Below, piece by piece: positions 1-7,577 of a DNA stretch of 29,971 nt (positions within the stretch are counted from its first letter, which is position 1; each line of letters begins with the position of its first letter). The notes under the pieces were generated by a model that was not told where the DNA came from, searched no databases, and saw nothing but the letters and a program-made list of their open reading frames with translations. The stretch lies in assembly GCF_946998255.1 (NCBI RefSeq), contig NZ_CAMPYN010000008.1, positions 1-29,971 on the forward strand, given 5' to 3'. The position numbers were made by a program, and so were the translations under genes. This DNA comes from an uncultured Helcococcus sp. (GTDB taxonomy: Bacteria > Bacillota > Clostridia > Tissierellales > Peptoniphilaceae).

Positions 1-2475
1 CACAGAAGGATTTATTATAACTTTGACGACTTAATCAAAAACATCGATAAGACCAAGATAAATTTTTCAAGACTGCTAAAGAGTAATCCTGATATAAATT
101 TTGATGAAATAATAGAAAGCAAGGTAAGGGAAAATCCGACTTACCATGGCAAATTCAACCTATTTGCAGATGACTTAAAATATAATATTGAAAATAAATA
201 TATTACAAATATATTTGCAGCAAATAAGGAAGATGCTTTAAAACTACATAAGGACCTTGAAGACAAGGAGATTGCATCAAAAATAATAGATTCATTAGAA
301 TTTGACAACTTATCCAAAGTAAATATATTTCCTTACCATCTAGAAAAAGGTTTTGACTATTATCAAGATAAAATTAATTTTGTGTCCTATAATCAAATAT
401 TTAAAAAGGCCAATAAGAAAAAATCTAGGACTATAAAAAACAAGGAAATAATTAATTATGTAGACTTAAATAAGGGTGATTTGCTTGTCCATGATAATTA
501 TGGTATTGCCAAGTATCTAGGTATAAAAAATATAGAATTAAATGGAAATAAGGCTGACTATCTGGAGTTAGAATATAGCAAGGGTGATAAATTGTATGTC
601 CCAACTACAGATATGACTATGATATCTAAGTTCATTGGTAATGAGGATAATAAGCCAAAATTATCCAACTTAAATGGTACAGACTGGGCTAGGTCGAAAA
701 ATAGGGCTAAAAAAGCTATAGAAGAAATCGCCGATGAACTTGTGAAATTATATGCAACAAGAATGGAAATTGATGGATTTTCTTATAGTCCAGATACAAG
801 TTGGCAGGGAGAATTTGAAGATGCATTTCCATATGTTGAAACTGATGCTCAAATCAGGGCTATTGGTGAAATAAAAAATGATATGGAAAGTAAAAAGGTA
901 ATGGATAGGCTATTAGCTGGCGATGTGGGCTATGGTAAAACTGAAGTTGCCTTAAGGGCTGCTTTTAAGGCGGTTATGGATTCCAAGCAAGTTGTTATGC
1001 TTGCGCCGACCACTATTTTAGTTAAGCAGCATTTTAACACTATCTATAATAGATTTAAGGATTTTCCAATAAACATAGATTTTCTATCTAGGTTTAAAAC
1101 ACCTAAGGAAAAAGAAGAAACTATTAGAAAGTTGAAGTCTGGAGAAATCGACTTTATAGTCGGTACCCATGCCTTGTTATCTGATAAAATTAAATTTGAT
1201 AATTTAGGCCTTTTAATTATTGATGAAGAGCAAAGATTTGGAGTAAAACATAAGGAAAAAATAAAAGAGATAAGTGAAGATATAGATGTTTTGACCCTAT
1301 CAGCCACACCTATACCAAGGACCTTACAGATGTCCTTATCAGGTATTAGAGATATGTCTATACTTGATGAATATCCTCAAAATAGGCTACCAATAAATAC
1401 CTATGTAATGGAATATGATCCCTTATTAATCAGGGAAGCCATTCTTAAGGAAATGGCTAGGGAAGGACAAATTTACTTTGTTTATAACAAGGTAAGGACA
1501 ATAAATAAATTATATGAAGACCTGAAAAAACTAGTTCCAGAAGCTAATATAGCTATATCACATGGACAAATGCCAACTCGTCAATTAGAAAATATCTTAG
1601 AAGATTTCTCAAATGGTAATTATGATCTTTTACTGACAACAACCATCATTGAAACAGGGATGGATATACAAAATGTAAACACAATTATCATTTATAATGC
1701 AGATATGATGGGTCTAAGTCAGCTTTACCAATTAAAAGGTAGGGTAGGAAGGTCTAGCAGGACATCTTATGCATACTTTACTTATCCACAAGGGAAAGTA
1801 CTTACTTCTATAGCTGAAAAAAGATTGAAAGCTATCAAAGACTTTACTGAATTAGGTTCAGGCTACAAGGTAGCTATGAGAGACCTAGAGCTAAGGGGAG
1901 CAGGAAATCTTTTAGGAGAAAGCCAAAGTGGCCATATAGAGTCAATAGGATATGACCTTTATGTAAGAATGCTAGAAGAAAAGATAGATGAGATAAAAGG
2001 TATAAAAACTAAATCACATATAGGTAAAAACGTAAAAATAGACCTAGATTTAGATGCTTATATACCTGATTCTTATATAGAAGATGAAAATGAAAAAATC
2101 AATATATATAAGAAAATATCATATATTGACAACGACCAGGACCATTATGCTATAATAGATGAGTTGACTGATAGGTTTGGAGACATACCAAAACCTGTTC
2201 AAAATATTATTGATATTTCATATATAAGATCTTTAATGCTCAGCAATGATATGGATGAGATAAGCGAAAAAGATAATCAAATAGTCTTATCATATAAAAA
2301 ACTTGAAGACTTTGATTTTGATAAGTTAAAATTTTTAGCCCAAGACTATAGGGGCGATATGAAATTTGATATGACGGAAAATCCAAGTATAATAATTTCT
2401 AAAGAAGGAAATTATATGTTGAAATTGGTAGATCTTTTGAAATTGATAGGTAAAATAAATAAGGAGAAAAAATGA
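1..2475 (+). CDS. mfd: Transcription-repair coupling factor Mfd (5'-truncated by window edge)
   Basis: Mfd is a DNA translocase that removes RNA polymerase stalled at lesions and recruits UvrA for excision repair. The reading frame is open from base 1, so the start lies outside the window; 824 residues are visible and roughly the first 300 of a usual ~1150 are missing. In order I see the end of the UvrB-like region, the RNA polymerase-interacting CarD-like domain (GDLLVHDNYGIAKYLGI near 475-525), Walker A GDVGYGKT (919-942), the DEEQ box (1222-1233), SATPIPRT, the motif VI stretch QLKGRVGRS, and the C-terminal TRCF domain. An internal GTG at 382 is not a credible start because homology-like sequence continues upstream. 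The stop overlaps the prsA start as ATGA, which suggests translational coupling. Identification is very secure. Confidence 0.97.
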   Translation, partial: HRRIYYNFDDLIKNIDKTKINFSRLLKSNPDINFDEIIESKVRENPTYHGKFNLFADDLKYNIENKYITNIFAANKEDALKLHKDLEDKEIASKIIDSLEFDNLSKVNIFPYHLEKGFDYYQDKINFVSYNQIFKKANKKKSRTIKNKEIINYVDLNKGDLLVHDNYGIAKYLGIKNIELNGNKADYLELEYSKGDKLYVPTTDMTMISKFIGNEDNKPKLSNLNGTDWARSKNRAKKAIEEIADELVKLYATRMEIDGFSYSPDTSWQGEFEDAFPYVETDAQIRAIGEIKNDMESKKVMDRLLAGDVGYGKTEVALRAAFKAVMDSKQVVMLAPTTILVKQHFNTIYNRFKDFPINIDFLSRFKTPKEKEETIRKLKSGEIDFIVGTHALLSDKIKFDNLGLLIIDEEQRFGVKHKEKIKEISEDIDVLTLSATPIPRTLQMSLSGIRDMSILDEYPQNRLPINTYVMEYDPLLIREAILKEMAREGQIYFVYNKVRTINKLYEDLKKLVPEANIAISHGQMPTRQLENILEDFSNGNYDLLLTTTIIETGMDIQNVNTIIIYNADMMGLSQLYQLKGRVGRSSRTSYAYFTYPQGKVLTSIAEKRLKAIKDFTELGSGYKVAMRDLELRGAGNLLGESQSGHIESIGYDLYVRMLEEKIDEIKGIKTKSHIGKNVKIDLDLDAYIPDSYIEDENEKINIYKKISYIDNDQDHYAIIDELTDRFGDIPKPVQNIIDISYIRSLMLSNDMDEISEKDNQIVLSYKKLEDFDFDKLKFLAQDYRGDMKFDMTENPSIIISKEGNYMLKLVDLLKLIGKINKEKK

Positions 2476-3491
2476 AAAAAATAAAATTACTATCTTTAAC
2501 TTTAGCCTTAGCTTTAGTTTTAGTAGGATGTTCAAATGGTAAGATTAAAACTTCTGAAGGTGATGTAAGTTCTGAAGTTTTAGGAAAAACAAATGAAGGA
2601 TTAGAAGATCTTAGGGCTAAAAAAGGTGCCTTTTTAACTGTAAATGGAGATGAAGTTTCATATTCAGACTTCTATAAGTTTTATGACCTTTACTCAGGAA
2701 TTTTAGCTATGAGACAAAATTTAACAGAAGAACTAACTAACCTATTTGTACTCGATAAAATTGTAAGTAAAGAATTAGCAGATAACAAAATAGAAGTGAG
2801 TCAAGAAGAACTAGATAAAGAATTAGGATTATATATTCAAAACCTTGGTTCAGAAGAAGCATTCAATAATTACTTAAGTATGTTAGGTGTTTCAAGAGAA
2901 GTTTTTGTTCAGAATGTATTAAACTCAATTAAAAATACAAAACATAGAGAAATGTATGCTTCAAAGCTTGATATTTCAGATAAAGAAATAAATGACTACT
3001 ACGAAAAAAACAAAGACAATATAGATTCAGTTACTGCAAAACACATACTTGTAGAAGATGAGGAAACAGCTAAGACAGTTAAAGAAAAATTAGATAAGGG
3101 TGAAGATTTCAAAGCGGTATCAGATGAATATTCTATAGATACAGCTGCTAAAGCAAAGGGTGGTGACCTAGGTAAGGTAACTAGAACAAGATTTGATGAA
3201 GATTTTGTTAAAGGTGCATTTGCTGTAGAAAGCGGAAAAATATCTGATCCAGTAAAAACTCAACATGGTTACCATATCATTCAAGTTACAGAAAACAATG
3301 TAGGCTTAGATAAAAATAAAGAAATGATTAAAGAAGCCCTATCTACAGAATCATATAACCAATATATCCAAGAACAAGTATCAAAAGCAGATATTAAATT
3401 CTACGATATAAATGGAAGCGTTCAAAATGGAAATTCAGAATCTAAAGGTGAAACAAAGCAAGAAACAAACCAAGAAACAAAATCTGAATAA
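2472..3491 (+). CDS. prsA: PrsA-like peptidyl-prolyl isomerase lipoprotein
   Basis: Extracytoplasmic foldase that helps exported proteins fold. It has a lipoprotein signal peptide with lipobox LVGC (Cys20), a SurA-like N-terminal chaperone region (about 50-170), and a parvulin rotamase domain (about 187-273) beginning TAKHILVEDEE and ending QHGYHIIQV with the usual His and GGDLG elements. The start ATG overlaps the mfd stop (ATGA), with AAGGAG at 2461-2466. Length (339) fits the PrsA family. The last ~20 residues are an odd ETKQE/ETNQE low-complexity tail, similar to the linker of the deacetylase lipoprotein further on. An mfd-prsA order is common in Firmicutes. It may serve the large secreted proteins encoded nearby, but that is inference. 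Confidence 0.92.
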   Translation: MKKIKLLSLTLALALVLVGCSNGKIKTSEGDVSSEVLGKTNEGLEDLRAKKGAFLTVNGDEVSYSDFYKFYDLYSGILAMRQNLTEELTNLFVLDKIVSKELADNKIEVSQEELDKELGLYIQNLGSEEAFNNYLSMLGVSREVFVQNVLNSIKNTKHREMYASKLDISDKEINDYYEKNKDNIDSVTAKHILVEDEETAKTVKEKLDKGEDFKAVSDEYSIDTAAKAKGGDLGKVTRTRFDEDFVKGAFAVESGKISDPVKTQHGYHIIQVTENNVGLDKNKEMIKEALSTESYNQYIQEQVSKADIKFYDINGSVQNGNSESKGETKQETNQETKSE

Positions 3492-3548
3492 TCTTTAATA
3501 AAAATAGTATAAAAAGCATAAAAAAGTATAAAAAAAAGCAAAAAAGCC

Positions 3549-3576
3549 TTGAAATACACATTTCATATGGTATAAT
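3549..3576 (+). promoter_or_regulatory. Promoter of the HU gene
   Basis: TTGAAA (3549-3554), 16-bp spacer, TATAAT (3571-3576) preceded by TGG, an extended -10. The predicted start is about 35 bases before the AGGAGG ribosome binding site (3606-3611) of the HU gene. The strong match fits an abundant nucleoid protein. Confidence 0.8.
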
Positions 3577-3618
3577 AAACTTACAGTTAAAATAACTGAT
3601 ATTTTAGGAGGAAAATTT

Positions 3619-3897
3619 ATGAACAAATCAGAATTAGTAGCAGCAATCGCTGAAAAGAGCGGTTTAACAAAAGTTGACTCAACAAAAGCTTTAGATTCTT
3701 TATTAGAAGCTGTAACAGAAGCTTTAAAGAAAGAAGAAAAAGTACAATTAGTTGGATTTGGTACTTTCGAAGTAAGACACAGAAAAGCTAGAGAAGGTAG
3801 AAACCCAAGAAATCCTGAAGAAAAGATTCATATTCCAGCATCTAAAGCACCAGTATTCAAAGCTGGTAAAACATTAAAAGAAGCTGTTAATAAATAA
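3619..3897 (+). CDS. hup: HU-family DNA-binding protein
   Basis: Nucleoid-associated histone-like protein that binds and bends DNA as a dimer. It has the standard bacterial HU length (92 residues): an N-terminal helical dimerisation part (MNKSELVAAIAEKSGLTKVD), the GFGTFEV turn near residues 46-52, the basic beta-ribbon arm (RHRKAREGRNPRNPEEKIHI) and the C-terminal FKAGKTLKEAVN signature. The start is supported by AGGAGG 7 bases upstream. It is monocistronic, with its own promoter and a rho-independent terminator right after the stop. HU versus IHF cannot be fully separated by eye, but length and the arm sequence fit HU. Confidence 0.96.
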   Translation: MNKSELVAAIAEKSGLTKVDSTKALDSLLEAVTEALKKEEKVQLVGFGTFEVRHRKAREGRNPRNPEEKIHIPASKAPVFKAGKTLKEAVNK

Positions 3898-3908
3898 GAA
3901 CTTATTTG

Positions 3909-3941
3909 AAAAGCAACTGTTTTGAGACAGTTGCTTTTTTT
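3909..3941. terminator. Terminator after HU gene (bidirectional)
   Basis: AAAGCAACTGT (to 3920), loop TTTGAG, ACAGTTGCTTT (from 3927), followed by a T run to 3941. On the minus strand the A-rich 5' arm gives a shorter T tract, so it could also end minus-strand transcripts from the decayed tRNA and repressor side. Confidence 0.85.
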
Positions 3942-3951
3942 ATGCATACGA

Positions 3952-4023
3952 TGGTGGGCCATCGGGGACTTGAACCCTTATTCTTATGTTTGTCACTCAG
4001 ACGCTCAACTGAGCTAATGATCC
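3952..4023 (-). pseudogene. Decayed tRNA gene (tRNA pseudogene)
   Basis: The minus strand reads like a tRNA: a GCTC/GAGC D-stem, an intact GTTCAAGTCC T-loop and a 3' end ATGGCCC-ACCA with encoded CCA. The rest is degraded. The acceptor 5' strand GGATCAT mismatches the 3' strand at pair 3-70, the D-loop is reduced to four bases, the T-stem lacks pairing in its two outer positions, and the anticodon stem TCTGA/ACATA pairs in only three of five positions. The loop GTGACAA would give anticodon GAC (Val), but this is unreliable. Total 72 nt. A working but odd tRNA is less likely than a pseudogene or an integration scar. Confidence 0.65.
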
Positions 4024-4055
4024 ATAAGTATATATTGTAAATAAATTATTTTTAT

Positions 4056-4571
4056 TTAAGATCTCAAAAATTTATTATCGATCTCAGGAAGTAATTTTAA
4101 TATATTTTGCTTTCTATTCATTTCAGATATTTTAAATAAAAGTAGATTAACATTTACATTCAAAGATGATGCTATTTGATCATAAGTATAATCAAGACTC
4201 GCTAAATCTAAAACTTCCTTTTGGTCTATTAATAGGTGAGAGGCAAATAAATTGGCTTCAGTTTCTAAACTATTTTCAATATTAAATAGTTCAAATTCAA
4301 AAATTTTATCTTTTAGAGCTTCTTCTTGGTGTAAAATGTGATGACCAAGTTCATGAGCAAATACCATTTTTTTCATTTCATAACTGTTATCTGGATTATA
4401 AAAAACAAAACTAGTATTTAATATGCGGGTATACATGCCTAAAAGTTTAGTTTTTCCTTTAAATGGTAAAATTTCTACTCCAAGATTTTTCAAGATATGA
4501 TATGGGTCTCTAGTATTATATTTATTAACCAAACTGTTCGCTTGTTCTTCTATAAATTGATACCTATTCAT
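4056..4571 (-). CDS. ImmA/IrrE-family zinc metallopeptidase
   Basis: Predicted cytoplasmic gluzincin (peptidase family M78). In known members (ImmA of ICEBs1, IrrE/PprI of Deinococcus) the enzyme cleaves or disables a partner XRE repressor after DNA damage or another signal. The zinc motif HELGHHILH (HExxH) is clear, and the third-ligand Glu lies in LETEANLFASHLL downstream, as in the family. At 171 residues it is short and consists of the peptidase domain only, without the extra C-terminal domains of Deinococcus IrrE. Its ATG lies 8 bases inside the end of the upstream xre gene, so the two should be co-translated. The partner is almost certainly that repressor; the activating signal is not visible. 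Confidence 0.9.
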   Translation of the reverse strand: MNRYQFIEEQANSLVNKYNTRDPYHILKNLGVEILPFKGKTKLLGMYTRILNTSFVFYNPDNSYEMKKMVFAHELGHHILHQEEALKDKIFEFELFNIENSLETEANLFASHLLIDQKEVLDLASLDYTYDQIASSLNVNVNLLLFKISEMNRKQNILKLLPEIDNKFLRS

Positions 4572-4941
4572 TCTTTTCTTCTTTCATCTTTGCTATATAA
4601 TAAGCTTCTTCTAAACTATCTAAAACGGCCTTTTTATCTTCTAAATCTAATTTACCACCTGAAAATAGGCCAAGCATTTCTTTTATTATTACATCTGCAT
4701 CTTTATCATTGTTTTCTATATGACTTAAAGTTTTTAAATCTTCTCCATCGGTAATTAGACTATTCAAATCTAAATCATAAATATCTGCTATTTTTAAATA
4801 TATATCATGCTTCCTAGGTCTTCTTTCACCTAATTCATAGGCCTTATAAGTTCTAAGACTTACTCCAATCTCACTAGCGAATTCACTTTGGGTTAATCGA
4901 CTTTGGTCTCTTAGTTTTTTTAATTTCTCTGCAAAATTCAT
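4564..4941 (-). CDS. XRE-family (cI/DdrO-like) transcriptional repressor
   Basis: A 125-residue DNA-binding protein. The N-terminal HTH_3 domain spans about residues 6-60 (LRDQSRLTQSEFASEIGVS, then RTYKAYELGERRPR). The C-terminal segment MLGLFSGGKLDLEDKKAVLD, continuing EEAYYIAK, is the kind of small dimerisation and cleavage region seen in Firmicute repressors paired with ImmA. The start ATG at 4941 follows AGGAG (4947-4951). It overlaps the metallopeptidase gene and is divergent from the polymerase genes. Three palindromes in the shared 129-bp intergenic region are its likely operators. I infer that it represses the two polymerases and itself, and is inactivated by the adjacent peptidase. 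Confidence 0.88.
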   Translation of the reverse strand: MNFAEKLKKLRDQSRLTQSEFASEIGVSLRTYKAYELGERRPRKHDIYLKIADIYDLDLNSLITDGEDLKTLSHIENNDKDADVIIKEMLGLFSGGKLDLEDKKAVLDSLEEAYYIAKMKEEKNE

Positions 4942-4954
4942 AAAATCTCCTATC

Positions 4955-4984
4955 TTGACAAAGTGTCACTAGTAGCACTATAAT
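4955..4984 (+). promoter_or_regulatory. Promoter P1 for the Y-family polymerase genes
   Basis: Perfect consensus TTGACA (4955-4960) and TATAAT (4979-4984) with an 18-bp spacer. The palindrome O1 fills the spacer and its last base is the first T of the -10 box, an arrangement that allows tight repression. It drives transcription toward 5071. Confidence 0.82.
4962..4979. promoter_or_regulatory. Operator-like palindrome O1
   Basis: AGTGTCACTAGTAGCACT, an imperfect inverted repeat matching its own reverse complement at 14 of 18 positions. It lies in the P1 spacer and shares the AGTGT...ACACT (here GCACT) frame with O2 and O3. Confidence 0.75.
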
Positions 4985-4985
4985 A
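4980..4985 (-). promoter_or_regulatory. Possible -10 of the xre-immA promoter
   Basis: Minus-strand TATTAT, overlapping the P1 -10 on the other strand. O2 would occupy its spacer in the same geometry as O1 and O3 at P1 and P2, but the matching -35 (AAGCTA) is poor. The predicted start is about 30 bases before the xre ATG. The weak match fits a modestly expressed, self-controlled repressor gene. Confidence 0.4.
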
Positions 4986-5002
4986 GTGTTACAAGAGACA
5001 CT
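4985..5002. promoter_or_regulatory. Operator-like palindrome O2
   Basis: AGTGTTACAAGAGACACT, with half-sites AGTGT and ACACT conserved with O3. It starts 23 bases after O1, covers the likely start point of P1, and sits in the spacer of the suggested minus-strand promoter. Confidence 0.75.
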
Positions 5003-5007
5003 TTAGC

Positions 5008-5037
5008 TTGAAAAAGTGTTAGCTATGACACTATAGT
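5008..5037 (+). promoter_or_regulatory. Promoter P2 for the Y-family polymerase genes
   Basis: TTGAAA (5008-5013), 18-bp spacer, TATAGT (5032-5037). O3 occupies the spacer in exactly the same register as O1 in P1. The predicted start is about 25-30 bases before the AUG, upstream of AAGGAG (5060-5065). Confidence 0.65.
5015..5032. promoter_or_regulatory. Operator-like palindrome O3
   Basis: AGTGTTAGCTATGACACT, half-sites AGTGT/ACACT as in O2, placed in the P2 spacer. O1-O3 together suggest the consensus AGTGTYA-n5-6-GACACT, with O1 diverging in its right arm. Confidence 0.75.
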
Positions 5038-5070
5038 AAAGTTAAAATTAGCTTATGTCAAGGAGTTGTT

Positions 5071-6297
5071 ATGAGAGATATCTTGCACTGTGATATGAAT
5101 AATTGCTATGCCTCTATTGAAATGAAATTAAATCCAAGTCTTAGAGGTAAAGCCTTGGTTGTAAGTGGATCTGTAGATGAAAGGCACGGAATAGTACTTG
5201 CTAAATCTGAAGAAGCTAAAAAATTAGGAGTAAAAACAGGTGAAACTATTTGGGAAGCAAAGTTAAAGTGTCCAGACTTGATTACAGTACCACCTCAATA
5301 TGACCAATATCTAAAGCATTCATTAATGGCCAGAGAAATCTATTATTCCTATACCAACCAAGTTGAACCCTTTGGTTTAGATGAAGCTTGGTTAGATGTT
5401 ACATCTTCTAAAAAGTTATTTGGAAGTCCAGATGAGATTGCAGAAAATATTAGAGAAAGAATGAAAAAAGAATTAGGTATAAGTGTAAGTATAGGTGTTA
5501 GCTTCAATAAGATATTTGCTAAACTTGGATCCGACATGAAAAAACCTGATGCTATTACTTATATTCCTCCTGAAAGATTTAGAAAAATTGTTTGGCCTTT
5601 GGATATAAGCTCTATCTTGGGAGTTGGATCATCTACAAGAAAAAAGTTAAATAAAATAAATATATATACTTTGGGAGACTTAGCAAATACAGAATTAAGT
5701 ATTATTGAAAAATTACTTGGTAAAAATGGAAAAAAGCTGTGGTTATATGCTAATGGAAAAGACCAATCAAAAGTGGCTGATATAGGATTTAAACCGGAGA
5801 TAAAGTCTGTTGGAAACTCGTCTACATGCACAGAAGACCTACTAAATGCTGAAGAAGTTTACCATGTTTTTCAAGTTTTAGCTTTAAAAGTATGTGAAAG
5901 ACTAATCCAATACGGTTTTCAGGCCTATGGGATAGAAATCCACATAAGAGATTATGAATTTAATTCTGTTAGCTATCAAAAAAAATATTCTTACCCAGCT
6001 TATTCCTCAATAATTTTATGTGAAAGAGCTATGGATTTATTTCAAAATTATAAAAACTTTAGACCTATAAGGGCTCTGGCTATAAGAGCTATTTATTTGG
6101 TTGATATAGGTAGTACCCAGCTTGATTTTTTCGCTCTAGAAGATGGCTTAATCAAGAAAAGTAATCTGGACCGAGTTATTTATGAAATTAGAAATAAATA
6201 TGGTAAAGATTCTATAAGCTTTGCTTCATTGAAAGAAAATGTAAAATTACCAAAAGAACTTCAAGATATATATACTCTTCCAAATTCTATGAGATAA
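5071..6297 (+). CDS. Y-family DNA polymerase (UmuC/DinB/UvrX-like), copy 1
   Basis: Predicted error-prone translesion polymerase. The N-terminal motif ILHCDMNNCYASIE carries catalytic Asp8 and the steric-gate position Tyr13. FGLDEAWLD carries Asp104 and Glu105. SVSIGVSFNKIFAKLGSDMKK is the usual palm/fingers stretch, followed by a helix-hairpin-helix thumb (ILGVGSSTRKKL) and a little-finger domain (about 245-345). QLDFF at 350-354 looks like a beta-clamp binding motif. The length of 408 fits the phage/ICE-type UvrX subgroup better than chromosomal DinB (~350). The start is supported by AAGGAG at 5060-5065. It is the first gene of a two-gene unit behind the operator region, 28 bases before its paralogue. 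DNA damage induction is inferred from context. Confidence 0.92.
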   Translation: MRDILHCDMNNCYASIEMKLNPSLRGKALVVSGSVDERHGIVLAKSEEAKKLGVKTGETIWEAKLKCPDLITVPPQYDQYLKHSLMAREIYYSYTNQVEPFGLDEAWLDVTSSKKLFGSPDEIAENIRERMKKELGISVSIGVSFNKIFAKLGSDMKKPDAITYIPPERFRKIVWPLDISSILGVGSSTRKKLNKINIYTLGDLANTELSIIEKLLGKNGKKLWLYANGKDQSKVADIGFKPEIKSVGNSSTCTEDLLNAEEVYHVFQVLALKVCERLIQYGFQAYGIEIHIRDYEFNSVSYQKKYSYPAYSSIILCERAMDLFQNYKNFRPIRALAIRAIYLVDIGSTQLDFFALEDGLIKKSNLDRVIYEIRNKYGKDSISFASLKENVKLPKELQDIYTLPNSMR

Positions 6298-6325
6298 TAT
6301 GATAAAATATTTATAAGGAGGGGAT

Positions 6326-7534
6326 ATGGATAGGCAAATTTTACATATAGATATGAATAATTGTTTTGCTTCAATAGAAATGAAGTTAAGGCCAGATCTT
6401 AAAGGTATCCCTTTAGTTGTATCAGCAAGTAAAGATGGCAAGCATGGTATAGTTCTAGCTAAGTCAGAAGAGGCTAAAATCTTCAACATAAAAACAGCTG
6501 AACCTATTTGGATGGCGAAAAAGAAGTGTAAAGACCTTAAAATAGTAGAACCTCACTATAATGAATATAAAAAGCATTCCATATGGGCTAGGGAGATTTA
6601 TTATTCCTATACCAATCAAGTTGAGCCTTTCAGTTTAGATGAAGCCTGGTTGGATATAACAGGGTCTACTAAGTTATTTGGAACCCCTTTGGAAATTGCA
6701 AATACCATCAGGCAAAGAATAAAGGATGAGTTGGGTATTACAGTGAGTGTAGGCCTTAGTTTCAATAAAATTTTTGCTAAACTAGCTTCAGACATAGCTA
6801 GACCTGATTCAGTTAATGAGATAAGAAAAGACAATTTTAAGCAAATAGTTTGGCCCATGAAAATATCCAATATGATGGGGATAGGGCAAGCTAGTGTAAA
6901 AAAATTAAATGAGGCAGGTATATTTTCTCTGGGAGATATAGCTAAAACTAAAAGAGAAGAATTAGAAAAGATTTTAGGAAGTCATGGTGAGAAAATTTGG
7001 GACCAAGTAAATGGTTTGGATAATAGTGAAGTAAAGGATTTTCATCACCTAGATCCAATTAAATCCATATCACATGGTAGAACCTTTATTGAAAACTTAG
7101 ATAGCAAGGAAGAAATCAGATATGTTTTTCATAGATTAGCCCAAAAGGTAAGCAGAAGGCTGATAGAAGAAAATTTAGAAGCTATGGGTGTTCAAATTAG
7201 TGTAAAAGATAAGGATCTAAAACAGGAAAGTTTTCAAAAGACTTTAGATTGTTCGAGTTTTTCATCTATAGTATTGAGGGATACGGCCTTAGACTTATTT
7301 GAAAATTATAAGTGGGATAAGCCTATAAGATTTTTAGAAGTAAGGGCTATAAATCTCACCAAAGATTCAAATGTCCAAACGAATTTTTTGACAGATTTTA
7401 ACGACGAAGATAAGAAGTCAAAATTAGATAAGGCTATATATAATTTACAAAACAATTTTGGCAAAGATATGGTTAAATTAGGCTATTCTCCTGATTTAGA
7501 TGAGAGATATGGAGATGAAAAATTTGAAAGATAA
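6326..7534 (+). CDS. Y-family DNA polymerase (UmuC/DinB/UvrX-like), copy 2
   Basis: Tandem paralogue of the preceding polymerase, with all catalytic carboxylates kept: Asp9 in LHIDMNNCFASIE, and Asp105 and Glu106 in FSLDEAWLD. It differs in ways that may matter. The steric-gate position is Phe14 rather than Tyr, and the clamp-motif position reads QTNFL (351-355) instead of QLDFF, so clamp affinity may be weak. The palm regions are so alike that short DNA stretches around 5338-5360 and 6598-6620 are nearly identical, which points to a local duplication or conversion. RBS AAGGAGG at 6315-6321. No promoter or terminator is seen between the copies, so they are probably co-transcribed. 402 residues. 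Confidence 0.91.
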   Translation: MDRQILHIDMNNCFASIEMKLRPDLKGIPLVVSASKDGKHGIVLAKSEEAKIFNIKTAEPIWMAKKKCKDLKIVEPHYNEYKKHSIWAREIYYSYTNQVEPFSLDEAWLDITGSTKLFGTPLEIANTIRQRIKDELGITVSVGLSFNKIFAKLASDIARPDSVNEIRKDNFKQIVWPMKISNMMGIGQASVKKLNEAGIFSLGDIAKTKREELEKILGSHGEKIWDQVNGLDNSEVKDFHHLDPIKSISHGRTFIENLDSKEEIRYVFHRLAQKVSRRLIEENLEAMGVQISVKDKDLKQESFQKTLDCSSFSSIVLRDTALDLFENYKWDKPIRFLEVRAINLTKDSNVQTNFLTDFNDEDKKSKLDKAIYNLQNNFGKDMVKLGYSPDLDERYGDEKFER

Positions 7535-7577
7535 TTTTATATTATAATAAAAACAAGTGAAATTAAGGAGCTTATTT

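Noticed and set aside
382..384. GTG 382 as the start of a separate helicase gene
   Set aside because: The frame is open to base 1 and upstream sequence continues the Mfd protein.
3952..4023. Functional tRNA-Val(GAC)
   Set aside because: Acceptor, anticodon and T stems all have mismatches and the D-loop is cut down; kept only as a pseudogene.
3952..7534. Intact prophage or ICE
   Set aside because: No integrase, excisionase, relaxase or structural gene is present; only an xre-immA pair and polymerases remain.
7524..7548. TTGAAA plus TATAAT before the deacetylase gene
   Set aside because: The spacer is 13 bp, too short; no convincing promoter could be assigned, although the TATAAT may be a real -10.
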